Assembly (NCBI GenBank): GCA_032622095.1
Contig: CP136066.1
Span: forward strand, 66,160,278-66,224,277
DNA from: Siphonodentalium dalli
Taxonomy: Eukaryota > Mollusca > Scaphopoda > Gadilida > Siphonodentaliidae
Length of the DNA stretch: 64,000 bases
Direction of reading: 5' to 3'
The notes beneath the pieces were generated by a model. That model was not told where the DNA came from, ran no database searches, and was given only the letters and a program-made list of their open reading frames with translations. Below are positions 46,705 through 57,410 of the stretch, one piece after another. Both the position numbers and the translations under genes were made by a program. Within the stretch, counting starts at the first letter, position 1. Each line of letters starts with the position of its first letter.

Positions 46705-47025
46705 TCGATCCCGTATATTCCAGCAGATCTTGAAATGTGGAGAAAACATTTCAGAGATATGGTTGATGGGAAGTTAATACCAGATAATCAGGGTCGATAC
46801 TTTATTGACAGAACTAAAAATAGTAATAGTGAAGAAGACGTTCTAAAACCAATTATTAACGTGGTGACACCCATCGCTCAAGCGATTGAAATGGCTAAGG
46901 CTGAAGTTGCAGCAAATAAGTTGACAAACACACGTAAAGCGTCCAAACAAACCAACAAGAGAGTGTCTGATGGAGGTTTGTCTAATAATAAGAAGAAAGT
47001 GAAAAGACCAGTGTCATACGATTAG
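46705..47025 (+). pseudogene. 107-residue protein, right copy, start codon lost
   Basis: Same protein as 45,682-46,005, but the A-rich array joins just before codon 2: TGA (46,702-46,704) precedes the Ser codon, so the original ATG is gone. The first remaining Met is the one before Trp (46,735). Two base differences from the left copy, both changing a residue (D to N, L to I). It may still be translated from Met-12 or be dead. Confidence 0.6.
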
Positions 47026-47032
47026 CCAAATC

Positions 47033-47227
47033 ATGAATGAATACATAGAGTACCATACTGATAAATTGGCATTAATTGAATCACCGGCGGTCAAATATCT
47101 ATACCCTAGCCCCGGGACGAACGTACTCTTAGAGCGACGGTTGTATACCACACCTTATTCTCTCTTTTTATCGCTACTTATAAGAGTGATGGTTCTTCCA
47201 ATAATTCGCGATAATGCACGGGTGTGA
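47033..47227 (+). CDS. 64-residue ORF of the packed cluster, right copy
   Basis: No difference from the left copy at the protein level. Seven bases after the stop of the preceding ORF; overlaps the 189-codon ORF start by 14 bp. Confidence 0.45.
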   Translation: MNEYIEYHTDKLALIESPAVKYLYPSPGTNVLLERRLYTTPYSLFLSLLIRVMVLPIIRDNARV

Positions 47228-47783
47228 TTTATGTGGCATTATTTTATCGACGAACTACAATCTACAAAGACATAAACAGATTAAACACGGAGTTATGTCC
47301 GAGACAAAACCAACTCTCTTCGGAGAAGATACCGATGAATCTGACGAAGCGGTTCTAGATTCAGATGAAGATGAACGTGGAACGCTATCAGATTCAGAAG
47401 ATGGTAATGGCGTCGGTAGTAGAACGGTATTCGGTCTTAAGAAAGCTGCGCGATGTGTCAACGAGATGGACACATTCAAAAGTATGATGAAACGCGTCAC
47501 CAATGATGTGAAAGAAGAAGAGAGCATTTCGGGAGATGAGAGCATGTCGGGAAAAGAGGATACCATCGACACAGAGTTTGCTCTGTTTCTCAAAAGTTAT
47601 AGACGATTAATAGAATACCAGTATCGATTGAAAACATCACGCATACATACCATGATCATGAAGAAAATGGTCAAACTGACCAAACACGGATATAATAATG
47701 AATTGGCTGCAGATGAAGCGATGAGAAAATTCAAGAAACTCTTAGAAGTAAATCTAACGGTCGAAGATTCAGACAATGATTAA
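47214..47783 (+). CDS. 189-residue C2H2-finger acidic protein, right copy
   Basis: Intact second copy; differs from the left by N to K, W to L, G to R and I to L, all in the C-terminal 50 residues. The zinc finger and acidic segments are unchanged. AATAAA follows about 5 bases after the stop. Confidence 0.62.
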   Translation: MHGCDLCGIILSTNYNLQRHKQIKHGVMSETKPTLFGEDTDESDEAVLDSDEDERGTLSDSEDGNGVGSRTVFGLKKAARCVNEMDTFKSMMKRVTNDVKEEESISGDESMSGKEDTIDTEFALFLKSYRRLIEYQYRLKTSRIHTMIMKKMVKLTKHGYNNELAADEAMRKFKKLLEVNLTVEDSDND

Positions 47784-47926
47784 ATTTCAATAAACTTCAT
47801 CAACATGTTATTCTCGTCTTCGTTATATATCTATAAGTGGGGAGGGGGTTTCACCAATATTACATCACGTCCCTTACCGCGTGTCACTTTAACATTCCAC
47901 ACCGTGCGTGTATTATCCCCCTTTAA

Positions 47927-48810
47927 TTATGTCATAGCATTGGTACATAGAAGACTGTATAACACTATGCCTATGTCTGTATCTGTTGTCACACCGTGCG
48001 TGGATTGTCCGCCTTTAATGATGTCATAGCGTGTGTATATGCAAGACAGTATAACCCTATGATAATGCCTGTAGCTGTTGTTGGTAAGATGTGAAATATA
48101 AATTTCAAGGTTCAATTCATTCGTGTAGTAATTTTGTATATGTTCAACGCTCTTCATTCGTGCGCTTGTATTGTTAACATTCATTCATAATGAGTGTCCC
48201 TTTAGAGTGTCTTGTGTTCCTTTAAGATTCAAACACCAATATTGCATCACGTCCCTTGTTTCGTGTCACTTTAACTCCTTGAGTGTATTGCCCCTTCGAA
48301 TGATGTCATAGCATGGGTACATGTAAGATAGTATAACACTATGACTATGTCTGTATCTGTTGTTGGTAAGATGTGAAAATATAAATTTCAGTTCATTCGT
48401 GTAGTAATTTCGTATATGTTCAACGCTCTTCATTCGTAAGAGTAATTACCAACTGGAAGTTGTACTATTTTTGATAAACATCGGATTTGCTCATCAGACG
48501 ATAAGCTGACAATATTTACGTATGGTCTAATTAGATTCATGCATAAATGTAAGGTAATTTTTGTTATGGTCAAGTTTTTTGTTAAGACCATGTTCTAACA
48601 TAGATCGATAAATAAGTTAAAGGTCATTATATTCCACAGTCAAATCTATTGGTGATCGAATTTGATAACTATTTTATTGGAACAACTAAGAGTATTATTT
48701 ACGTGAGATCAATGAGTCCAATTATTATAAATAATAAATTGCAGGCATCGGTGGATACCCGATTGCCACATTTAGTGATCACGTGATAAACTGATAAAAT
48801 GTCCAAGTGA
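47927..48810 (-). repeat. Intra-arm duplicated segment, right arm
   Basis: Mirror of 43,900-44,780, including the 85-codon repeat ORF (47,927-48,184) with unchanged translation. Confidence 0.72.
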
Positions 48811-48890
48811 CGTACTATAATGAGCAAAAAAAAAATGAGTTGACCTTCGGCTTCGTCCCGATTGGGTACTGAGCTGACACCGGGGATAAA

Positions 48891-49088
48891 TTGACCAATG
48901 ACTGCTATTGTATCCTTTTGACAGATATGCGTGCGCAGACTCGTTTGATGTTCGCTATCGCATTACTATGTTTTAATAGCCAAGCCTTCACTTCTCGTCT
49001 GACTCTCTTACCGTCAAGACCTGTCTACACAGTACTTCTCCGGCAGACTATTCATCCACTGATAGGCCTACATACAGGTATGCCCTAA
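48891..49088 (+). CDS. Small ORF, 65 codons, twin of 43,619
   Basis: Same translation as the left-arm copy. No recognisable feature; coding status doubtful. Confidence 0.2.
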   Translation: MTNDCYCILLTDMRAQTRLMFAIALLCFNSQAFTSRLTLLPSRPVYTVLLRQTIHPLIGLHTGMP

Positions 49089-49194
49089 ATAATGGACTGC
49101 TTAACCACAGCAGAATTATAGGTAACTTTTCTTTTCTAAACATCGAACTTGTCTGAACCTATCAATTGATACAATAACAGTGATATAATGTTAC

Positions 49195-49684
49195 ATCTCA
49201 TTTTTTTGCTCATTTGCTCATTTTTTTGCTCATTTGCTCATTTTTTTGCTCATTTGCTCATTTTTATTGCTCATTTGCTCATTTTTTTTTGCTCATTTGC
49301 TCATTTTTATTGCTCATTTTTTTGCTCATTTGCTCATTTTTTTGCTCATTTGCTCATTTTTTTGCTCATTTGCTCATTTTTTGCTCATTTTCTTGCTCAT
49401 TTGCTCATTTTTATTGCTCATTTGCTCATTTTCTTGCTCATTTGCTCATTTTTTTGCTCATTTGCTCATTTTTTTGCTCATTTGCTCATTTTTTGCTCAT
49501 TTTCTTGCTCATTTGCTCATTTTTATTGCTCATTTGCTCATTTTTTTGCTCATTTGCTCATTTTTATTGCTCATTTGCTCATTTTCTTGCTCATTTGCTC
49601 ATTTTCTTGCTCATTTGCTCATTTTCTTGCTCATTTGCTCATTTTTTTGCTCATTTGCTCATTTTTTTGCTCATTTGCTCATTG
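49195..49684. repeat. Minisatellite of TGCTCATT units, right arm
   Basis: Complement of the left array but about 110 bp longer, with unit variants (TTTTATTGC, TTTTCTTGC) in a different order. All three plus-strand frames are open over its length. Confidence 0.95.
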
Positions 49685-49711
49685 ATTGGTGCATACTCAA
49701 GAGTCATAGAC

Positions 49712-50230
49712 CTAACATCCAATGTACGTTAATGGTGTCATAGCGTGGGTACATAGAAGACTGTATAACACTATGCCTATGTCCGTATCTGTTGTCACAC
49801 CGTGAGTGGATTGTCCACCTTTAATGATGTCATAGCGTGTGTACATGCAAGACAGTATAATACTATGATTATGTCTGTAGCTGTTGTTGGTAAGATGTGA
49901 AATATAAATTTCAAGGTTCAATTCATTCGTGTAGTAATTTCGTATATGTTCAACGCTCTTCATTCGTGCGCTTGTATTGTTAACATTCATTCATAATGAG
50001 TGTCCCTTTAGATCGATAAATAAGTTAAAGGTCATTACATTCCACAGTCAAATCTATTGGTGATCGAATTTGATAACTATTTTATTGGAACAACTAAGAG
50101 TATTATTCACGTGAGATCAATGAGTCCAATTATTATAAATAATATATTGCAGGCATCGGTGGATATCCGATTGCCACATTTAGTGATCACGTGATAAACT
50201 GATAAAATGTCCAAATCGTAAGTGTGACTG
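49712..50230 (-). repeat. Intra-arm duplicated segment, right arm (unit 1)
   Basis: Mirror of 42,590-43,102, with the 92-codon repeat ORF at 49,712-49,990 (two residue changes from the left copy). Confidence 0.7.
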
Positions 50231-50390
50231 GAGTGATAAGTGGTTATTACGTAATGTTGTTATAACAATGTCATCAAAGCAATTTCTATAATTGAGTGTC
50301 CTGGACGTATGCATGTTTTTGGCTAACTAATTATCGTGTGAATGACACAGTTTATCAACCTTAATTGATACTAACCCGTTTGTTCAGACA

Positions 50391-50618
50391 TTAAATCGAT
50401 ATGTTTTCTGAATAGCATATAACTGTGAACGGGGAAATAATATAATTCATTTGGTAAAGCAAAGGTGTGAAAGACACATTGTTACCACCAATGTCGCGTG
50501 TGTGATTGCGTGTACAGCGAATATGACAATTCATTCTGGAGGGTTGTAATTTCACATTACAATTTTCGACCGTTAGTCTCAATACTTCCAATAATTCACG
50601 ATAATACACACCTGTCAT
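50391..50618 (-). CDS. Small ORF, 75 codons, twin of 42,196
   Basis: Same translation as the left-arm copy; no recognisable domain. See 42,196-42,423 for what can be said. Confidence 0.25.
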   Translation of the reverse strand: MTGVYYRELLEVLRLTVENCNVKLQPSRMNCHIRCTRNHTRDIGGNNVSFTPLLYQMNYIISPFTVICYSENISI

Positions 50619-50929
50619 ATGGGATAGAGAGAGAGTGTAAAGAATAAACGCTCTTTATTATTTATGTAAAAGTAATAGTGTCTATTTTCAGGTATGACAA
50701 TTATATGAACTGCGTCCGATAAAACACTGGAATGTATGCATTCATATCGATGGTCACAATGTCCAATAAAGCTATTTCTAAACATCGATTAATAAATACA
50801 TTGAAACATTGGTTGAACAAAAAAAAATAACGAAAGATATTACGCGCATATAATTTAACATTCGACATTTTTTTAATATCGAGATTATCAGAAACCGAAA
50901 ACTCGTTATAAATTTGTTATTTAAACTTT

Positions 50930-51355
50930 TTTTTTTTAGAGAAATAATTTTGAGGGTTTTGATAATTTGGAAGTTTGGAAATTTTAAAATTTTGGGGTTT
51001 TGATAATTTGGAAGTTTTGGGATTTTGAAATTTTTTAGAAAAAATAATTTTTGAAATTTTTTTTTGGGGTTTTGAAATTTTTTGTGTTGGAAAAATAAGT
51101 TTTGGGTTTTGAAATTTTTGAAGTTTTGGGTTTTGAAATTTTGGAAGTTTTGGGTTTTGATATTTTGGAAGTTTTGAGAATATTTTAGTACAACCAATTT
51201 TACCCTCAAACAATTTACCCTCAAACAATTTTACCCTCAAACAATTTTAGACCCAAAGATTCTATTTTTAGAAGTGGGGCGAACGAGACACCCACAACCA
51301 ATTTTAGAACCAAAGATTCTATTTTTAGATGTGAGGCTAACGAGGCTCCTATTCT
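50930..51355 (-). repeat. Outer core edge block, right arm
   Basis: Complement of 41,477-41,896. Homology between arms stops at about 51,355 (AGGCTCCTATTCTTCT), giving the outer limit of the core. Confidence 0.8.
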
Positions 51356-51841
51356 TCTCCCATCCATCACTATTATTTGGCCATTACTATTTAAAATTAG
51401 ATAGAGTACACCTTCCATTACCTGACTTAATTATTAGTTAAAACAGTTTCAGAACAATTTCATTTCAATTGTTTTTCTCTTCTACTGTACTGCATTTATT
51501 TTTAAAGATGTATATTCATGGTTCCAGACCAATTTTTACGAAACCTATTGTACTGTTTAGCTAGATAACCCAAATAGGTCAATTGTATACAATAACATGT
51601 TTGGAACAAGAAGAGACAGAAGACACTATTCGAAATTTAATTTTCTCTGCATATATTTGATGCAGTTTCGATGTATTGGAGTGACACCAAAAATTATTTT
51701 ATTCAGTTTGCAATCATTCATGCAGTTTCCACAGTGCATTTGCACTAATTTTCTTTAACTTCTCCACATTTCTAAAACAATTTCGGCAAACATTTGTTGA
51801 AGGAATGTTCTTGCAGCACAGTCCTTATTTTATTGCTAAAC

Positions 51842-52001
51842 CTAGTCCGACAAATTAGACTAATCGGATTAAGATATATTTTAATATTTGGACATTTACG
51901 ATTACCTTAATCCTTATATGATGAGGAATAAGATACCGGTAACATAAATGTTCAAATATTAAAATATATCTTAATCCGAATCGTCTAGTTTGTTGAACTA
52001 G
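51842..52001. mobile_element. 160-bp MITE-like hairpin, right arm only
   Basis: The first ~57 bases (CTAGTCCGACAAATTAGAC, then TCGGATTAAGATATATTTTA) pair with the last ~57 (complement CTAGTTCAACAAACTAGAC). Absent from the left arm. Confidence 0.72.
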
Positions 52002-52251
52002 CAAAACCGTTCACCCCGTGCATTTATGGTGTGCGCACAAAGCAAGCACACAGACTCTTCCGATTCCATTGTTTACTTCACCTGTAATTTAGCTGGGGCT
52101 TTCCCGACATAGCCGTTCTCAATTATTACGTCACAGCGCGTCCTAAATTTAGCCGGGCAAAATAATGCCCGGTTATTTTTAGAATGACGTAGTAATGGCG
52201 GATGGATTGTGCTGTTCTCTCGTTACGGCATGCATAGTGTAAAGCCCGTCG

Positions 52252-52293
52252 CACACGTCGCAACAATGTTGTTCAACATTGTTGCGACGTGTG
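52252..52293. repeat. Near-perfect 42-bp palindrome, right arm
   Basis: Partner of 39,679-39,720; the arms are unchanged and only the two central bases differ (TT versus CA). Confidence 0.85.
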
Positions 52294-52439
52294 TGGTGGT
52301 CTGTTTTTTGTTGTAGGCAACACAAAATTGTTGCGCAACATTGTTGCGAGCGATCAAATTATTTTGATTTTGTGGCGTGTTGTAGCCAATGAATGGACAG
52401 CATTCTATTTTTAGTCTATGACGTACATAGTTTGGCTTA

Positions 52440-52600
52440 AAACACCTTAGAGTAACAGTGGAGGTGGGAAAACAATTCCGGGCACGTATGCCTTGTGGGT
52501 GGGAGGTCGATGGGACCAACACAATTGTTTTTCCGCAACTCACAGGGTGGGTGTCCAAAATGGTCGGAAAAAACCCTGCCTACCCCCCCCCCCGCCCGCA
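52440..52600 (-). repeat. G/C-run repeat, short type, right arm
   Basis: Complement of 38,980-39,135, ending in a C run near 52,585. Confidence 0.7.
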
Positions 52601-54255
52601 TGGTTTGAGTGGAATAAAATATCATTAAACCAAAGTAGCAGGACAACTTAAAGACATATTGTGGAATTGTTCGGGTGCGTGAAATTGATAAGTCAGTAAT
52701 CAGGCGCTATGCCAACCTGGGAAATATAGCATTCTACTAACATCGTCACAAAATTCAAAGAAATCGACCACACCATTCCATGGAAACATCGACTGAACAA
52801 CGCTTAATTATAAATATCTACATCTCGATTCGGGACGCAGCTATCGGTGATTAACTAACACCAATGATTTCGCCATCGAGAGTCATTGCATTTAATTAAT
52901 ATATAATAATGACGGTGTGTTTTGTCAGTTGGGACTATAGTACAGCGGCCAAATCGAAAAAGAGCTCTAGTTTTCGAGATACCCCTACCCACGGTAGAAC
53001 AAGTTAAAACTAACTTTTTTTAAAGGAGAAATATATACTCTTTACGAAAATGGTAGTGAAAAATAACGGAATTGGTGGTGGCTATTCTCAAATCGACGAT
53101 GAACGATACCCACCAGTGACATTTCCCATAAATTAACAATTTTGGTAAAGTGAGCCATGCGGCTATGTCCTAAGTTATTTGCCCACATTGTTGGTGTTAA
53201 AATGACTACAGCATACCATATATGTACCTGATATGCAAGAAGTGCTGGTTAATTTGGATTTTCGTGCCATTTGGAGCCGAAACATTTATTTTTTGTTGAA
53301 AAATCGCTCTTTTTCAAAAAGATTATATTTTTCGAACATTATAATTCAAACGGATATTGCAATAATATTGAAATATTTAGTCCATATGGTGTATTGGTTA
53401 ACTGACAAGCATATGAAGAAAGAAGTTAACAAAAGTTTTGAAAGGTTTGCGAGATATTGGATTTTAGCTACCCCTCCCCCAAACACGTTGGGACCCAATA
53501 TCAATCTTGTACTGAAAGTGTTGTCCAGAGATGCCGTTTAATCGATTACAGATGTGTTCAGGCTTTCAGACCCCCAGTTACAACAACAACAATTATTTTA
53601 TTGATAACAGGTAATTTTGCATGCATTAACATCGATGTTAAGTACTAAAACCATTGTTATAAACAACGCGTGACCAACTATATAATTCATATGGCTCACT
53701 AGTTATATGGACATATATAGTTATTTGACAGAAATTGAAAAATAACGGAATTGGTGGTGGCTATTGTCAATCGATGATGTCTTTTTCCAGAAATTAACGA
53801 TTTTGGTAAAGCGAGCCCTGTGGCTATGTCCTAGCCTATTTGCCCATAGTGTTGGGGTTAAAATTACTACATCATACCAAACCTCTACCTGATATGAAAA
53901 AAAGTGTTGGTTAATTTAGATTTTCCTGCCATTTGGAGCCAAAACATTTATTTTTTACTGAAAATCGCACTTTTTCACAAAAATATTATTTTTATAACAT
54001 TATTATTGAAATGGATATTGTTATAATGCCGAAATATTTCATTCTTATGGTGAAGCAGTTATCAGCCAAGCAAATTAAGAAAGAAGTTAACAGAAATTTA
54101 GAACAATTTGCGAAATAGTGGATTTTAGCTACCCCTCCCCAAACACGTTTTTGGTCGAAAAATAACATATTTTTGTTCAGAACTTTACCAGATTTCCCAA
54201 TTGATCATACCGGGACCCAACATAATTCTTTTGTTGACAATGGAGCCCGGGGACA

Positions 54256-54540
54256 TTGCTTTTAAAAGTGATCAAAGACGTGTTCGGACTTCCAGACCCC
54301 AAATTACAACAACAACGCATTTTAATGGATAGTGCATACAGTAAGTGTCGCATATCACAAGTACTCCATTCTCGTTTAAGATTGAAATGCAGTAGTTTGA
54401 ATTATGGCCAATTGAGTAATCACATTAAAACGTCCCCCCTCTGTCATTGTGGTAAATAGAAAAAGCATATCATTACTTGTTGGAATACAGTGGTCCTAAG
54501 ACTGAACTTCTATGCGCCATACTGAATGTAATTTTATCAG
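54256..54540 (+). pseudogene. LINE ORF2 C-terminal fragment
   Basis: Encodes HSRLRLKCSSLNYGQLSNHI and SPLCHCGK, then after a stop AYHYLLEYS. This matches the C-terminal Cys/His region of the CR1/L2-like LINEs at 12.8 and 22.2 kb. Captured inside the TIR element. Confidence 0.78.
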
Positions 54541-54959
54541 AAATACTCTTTTGTATGTATAGCAACTCAGTCATCGCGAAATTATTAAAATAGTTGACGG
54601 AGTTCAGATATTTATCTCGAAAACAAAGCGATTTCCATAACGCTGCCATTTGTTAAAACTTCGTGAAAAGCATTGAAACCCTGCTGAGCGCGAAATTTAC
54701 CACCACGAGATCGTCTGCAATCTCACGGCGACGGACGTATCAATGACGAAAACAACATTATCTGTGTATCATTGCGTCCAATCAGCTCCAACGAAACTAT
54801 TTGTATATCATTGTATCCAATCAGTTCCAACTGGAATACATCCTAATTTTCCCCATACAATCTCTCTCCCAGATAAATTGTTTACCTCCGGGTAGAACTA
54901 CCATATCACCACAGACTGAGTTAAAACTGGGAGCATGTTCATCAAGTTCGTGGTGTTTT

Positions 54960-57410
54960 CGTGATTTAAAATAGCGTAATTGTCACATAAACAGTTAAAA
55001 TTGAATTTTTTTTATTTGCCAGCCGCTTTTTGTAAGTGTCACATGCGGTCGGAAACCAATACAGCCTTATATATCGCATGGTTTCGGCCACAATATATGT
55101 TGATAATGAATTCGTAATCCCTTCAGTACATGATGTGTTCAAGACTTCAAATAGGGTAGGGTACATAAAACAGTGAACATTTGCCAGCCGCTTGTTGTGG
55201 AGTGCCACATGATGCAGCCACTTTTCGTTAAGTGCTCATTCTTTCAGAACCCAAATCCATCTATTTACATTGTGCACGTCCTTGTACAACTAACTCGCCA
55301 TTGTCCATACACGCAGTCAATGATGATATCGTTCCAGTCCGTGGTGTGTTCTAGTCTTCAAATTGGGAAGGGGGTAATACAAACATTTAAAAATCGCATT
55401 ATTTATTTTTCAGTCGCTTTTTGTAAAGTGTTCCTGACTGTCGGGTATTAACCCATCTATAACAATTGTGTATTTCTTAATATAATAGCCATTTGTCCAG
55501 ATCGTCGTTTGACCCTGAGGGCCCATTCATTCAGTTCGTGGTAGGTTTACATGGGGTATATGGGTCCCTTACAATTCGCCTTCATCGTTTGTCATTTGTA
55601 TTGTGTAAGGTGCCACTGTGTTTACGCGAACGGTGGGCTCGCGAGACAGTTGCATCTTTTCTGACAGAACAGCCATTCGGCCACAATCTCGGGTAATATG
55701 GATAGCTTATGCCTTGAACTAGTGGTGTGTTCAATACTTCAAATAGGGATGGAGTCCCCTCAGATGAAATTTAGCCCTTTCATTTACCGACCACGTGTTG
55801 TAAAGTGCCATAGGCTTTCGGGAACCATCTCATCCATAACATATTCGTATATCCAGTTAATAATCCCATTTGTCCACAACTTCAGTTAAAATTGAGAGCA
55901 TATCATTTTTGTAAGACTTCAAGCTGGATAGTGGGGTCCTCTGACTCATCAAGACATAGAAAATTCGCCTTTCTTGTTTGCCAGCCGCTTTTTGTAAAGT
56001 GTTCCAGGATTTCGGGGGAACCAAATCACCCATAATTATGTCAATTAATAATTCCATGATAGCAATACCTTTCGATCACACACTCAGCTAAGTCTGAGAG
56101 AATATAACTTCAGTTCTGGTCAAGATATTACATGGGTTAATGGGGTCGCCCCCAAAACAGTGAGTATTCGCCTTTCGCTTTCACCAACAACTTTTTGTAA
56201 AGTGACCCAGGCATTCAATACCCTGGTATACTATACTCTTTATATAGCGTCCATTTCTCTATACACACGCACTTAATAATGGGAGCACATCCTGTCGGTT
56301 CATTGTGTGTTCCAAGACTGCAAATGGGTAGTGTGGCCTAACAAATAACATTTCGTATTTGCCAACCGCCCTTTGTAAAGTGTTCCAGGATTTCGAGAAC
56401 CAAATCAACCCATACAAATTGTAAATAATACATGAGAGCATATAGATTCGGTTCAGTGTGTGCTAAATAGTTTAGAAGGGTTGTGGGAAGCCAACCCACC
56501 CATCATGCACTGAAGAGGTATATTCCCTGAATTACATACCATTTGTCCACACCCCAGTTAATATTGAGAACATATCCAATCATTAGTGCATTTATGACTT
56601 TAAATGGAGTAGGTTGCTCAAAGAAAATATTCAGCTTTGGTTTTTGCCAGCCGCCTTTTGTAAAGTACCCTAGGATTTTGGGAACCAAACTACCCATATA
56701 ACATGTATATTCCCTGATAGCACTACCTTTCGTTCACACTGTGTTTTAATAATAAAAGCATGAATATTCGGAGCATGGTGTGTTCAAGAGTTTAAATGGG
56801 CATGTAAAGGGGTCCAACAAATATTCGCCTTTGGCGTTAGTCATCCGATTTTCGTGCTAAAGGCTTTCCGGATCCAACCAACCATTCCATCAAAATCATG
56901 TGTGCGCCCCGATATTACTATTTTTGTCCACGTCCTCAGTTAACATTTACAGCAATAATTTCAGTTCGTGAGTTGTTCAACTTTAACACTTCAATTATGT
57001 AGGGGGATCCTAAAACAGCAAATTCGTCTTTCTTATTTATCAGCCACTTTGTGTAAAGCGACACATGCACAACCCATCCATACAAATTATGTATTCTCTA
57101 ATAATACTACATTCCCGTCACACTCTCAGTTAATATAGAGAATTAGAGATCATGTAGCTTAATTTCGTATTGCGTTGAAGTCTTTAAATTGGGTAGAGTG
57201 TTCTCGAAAAATATAGCAAATTCGCCCTTCATATTTGCCAAGCAAAGTGCCACACTGTTTGGGGAACAAACCCATCCATAAACATTGTATATTTCCTTAT
57301 GTAACTGTCCTTTATAGTTACATGATTCTTAATATTGAGATCATATTTTTTCAGTTCGTTGTGTGTTCAGGACGTCTAATAGGGCGGGGGAACAACAATG
57401 ATTTTGTTCT
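54960..57410. repeat. Degenerate ~200-bp tandem array
   Basis: About eleven units marked by variants of TTTGCCAGCCGCTTTTTGTA followed by AAGTG (for example at 55,016, 55,182, 55,412, 55,975, 56,180, 56,350, 56,645, 57,035), each with a downstream CCCAT(C/A)CATA..TGT..AT stretch and an upstream GTTC..GTGTGTTCAAGACTTCAAAT-type stretch. Units vary from about 160 to 240 bp and are strongly diverged. ORFs in it are incidental. Confidence 0.75.

Noticed and set aside
46183-46749. Poly-Gln, poly-Pro and poly-Val ORFs at the palindrome centre
   Set aside because: All frames of the triplet repeats are open on both strands; there is no non-repetitive coding content.
44924-47783. A complete Polinton/Maverick or other virus-like element
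   Set aside because: No polymerase, integrase, ATPase, protease or capsid sequence was seen in the core or nearby; only a remnant or satellite can be proposed.
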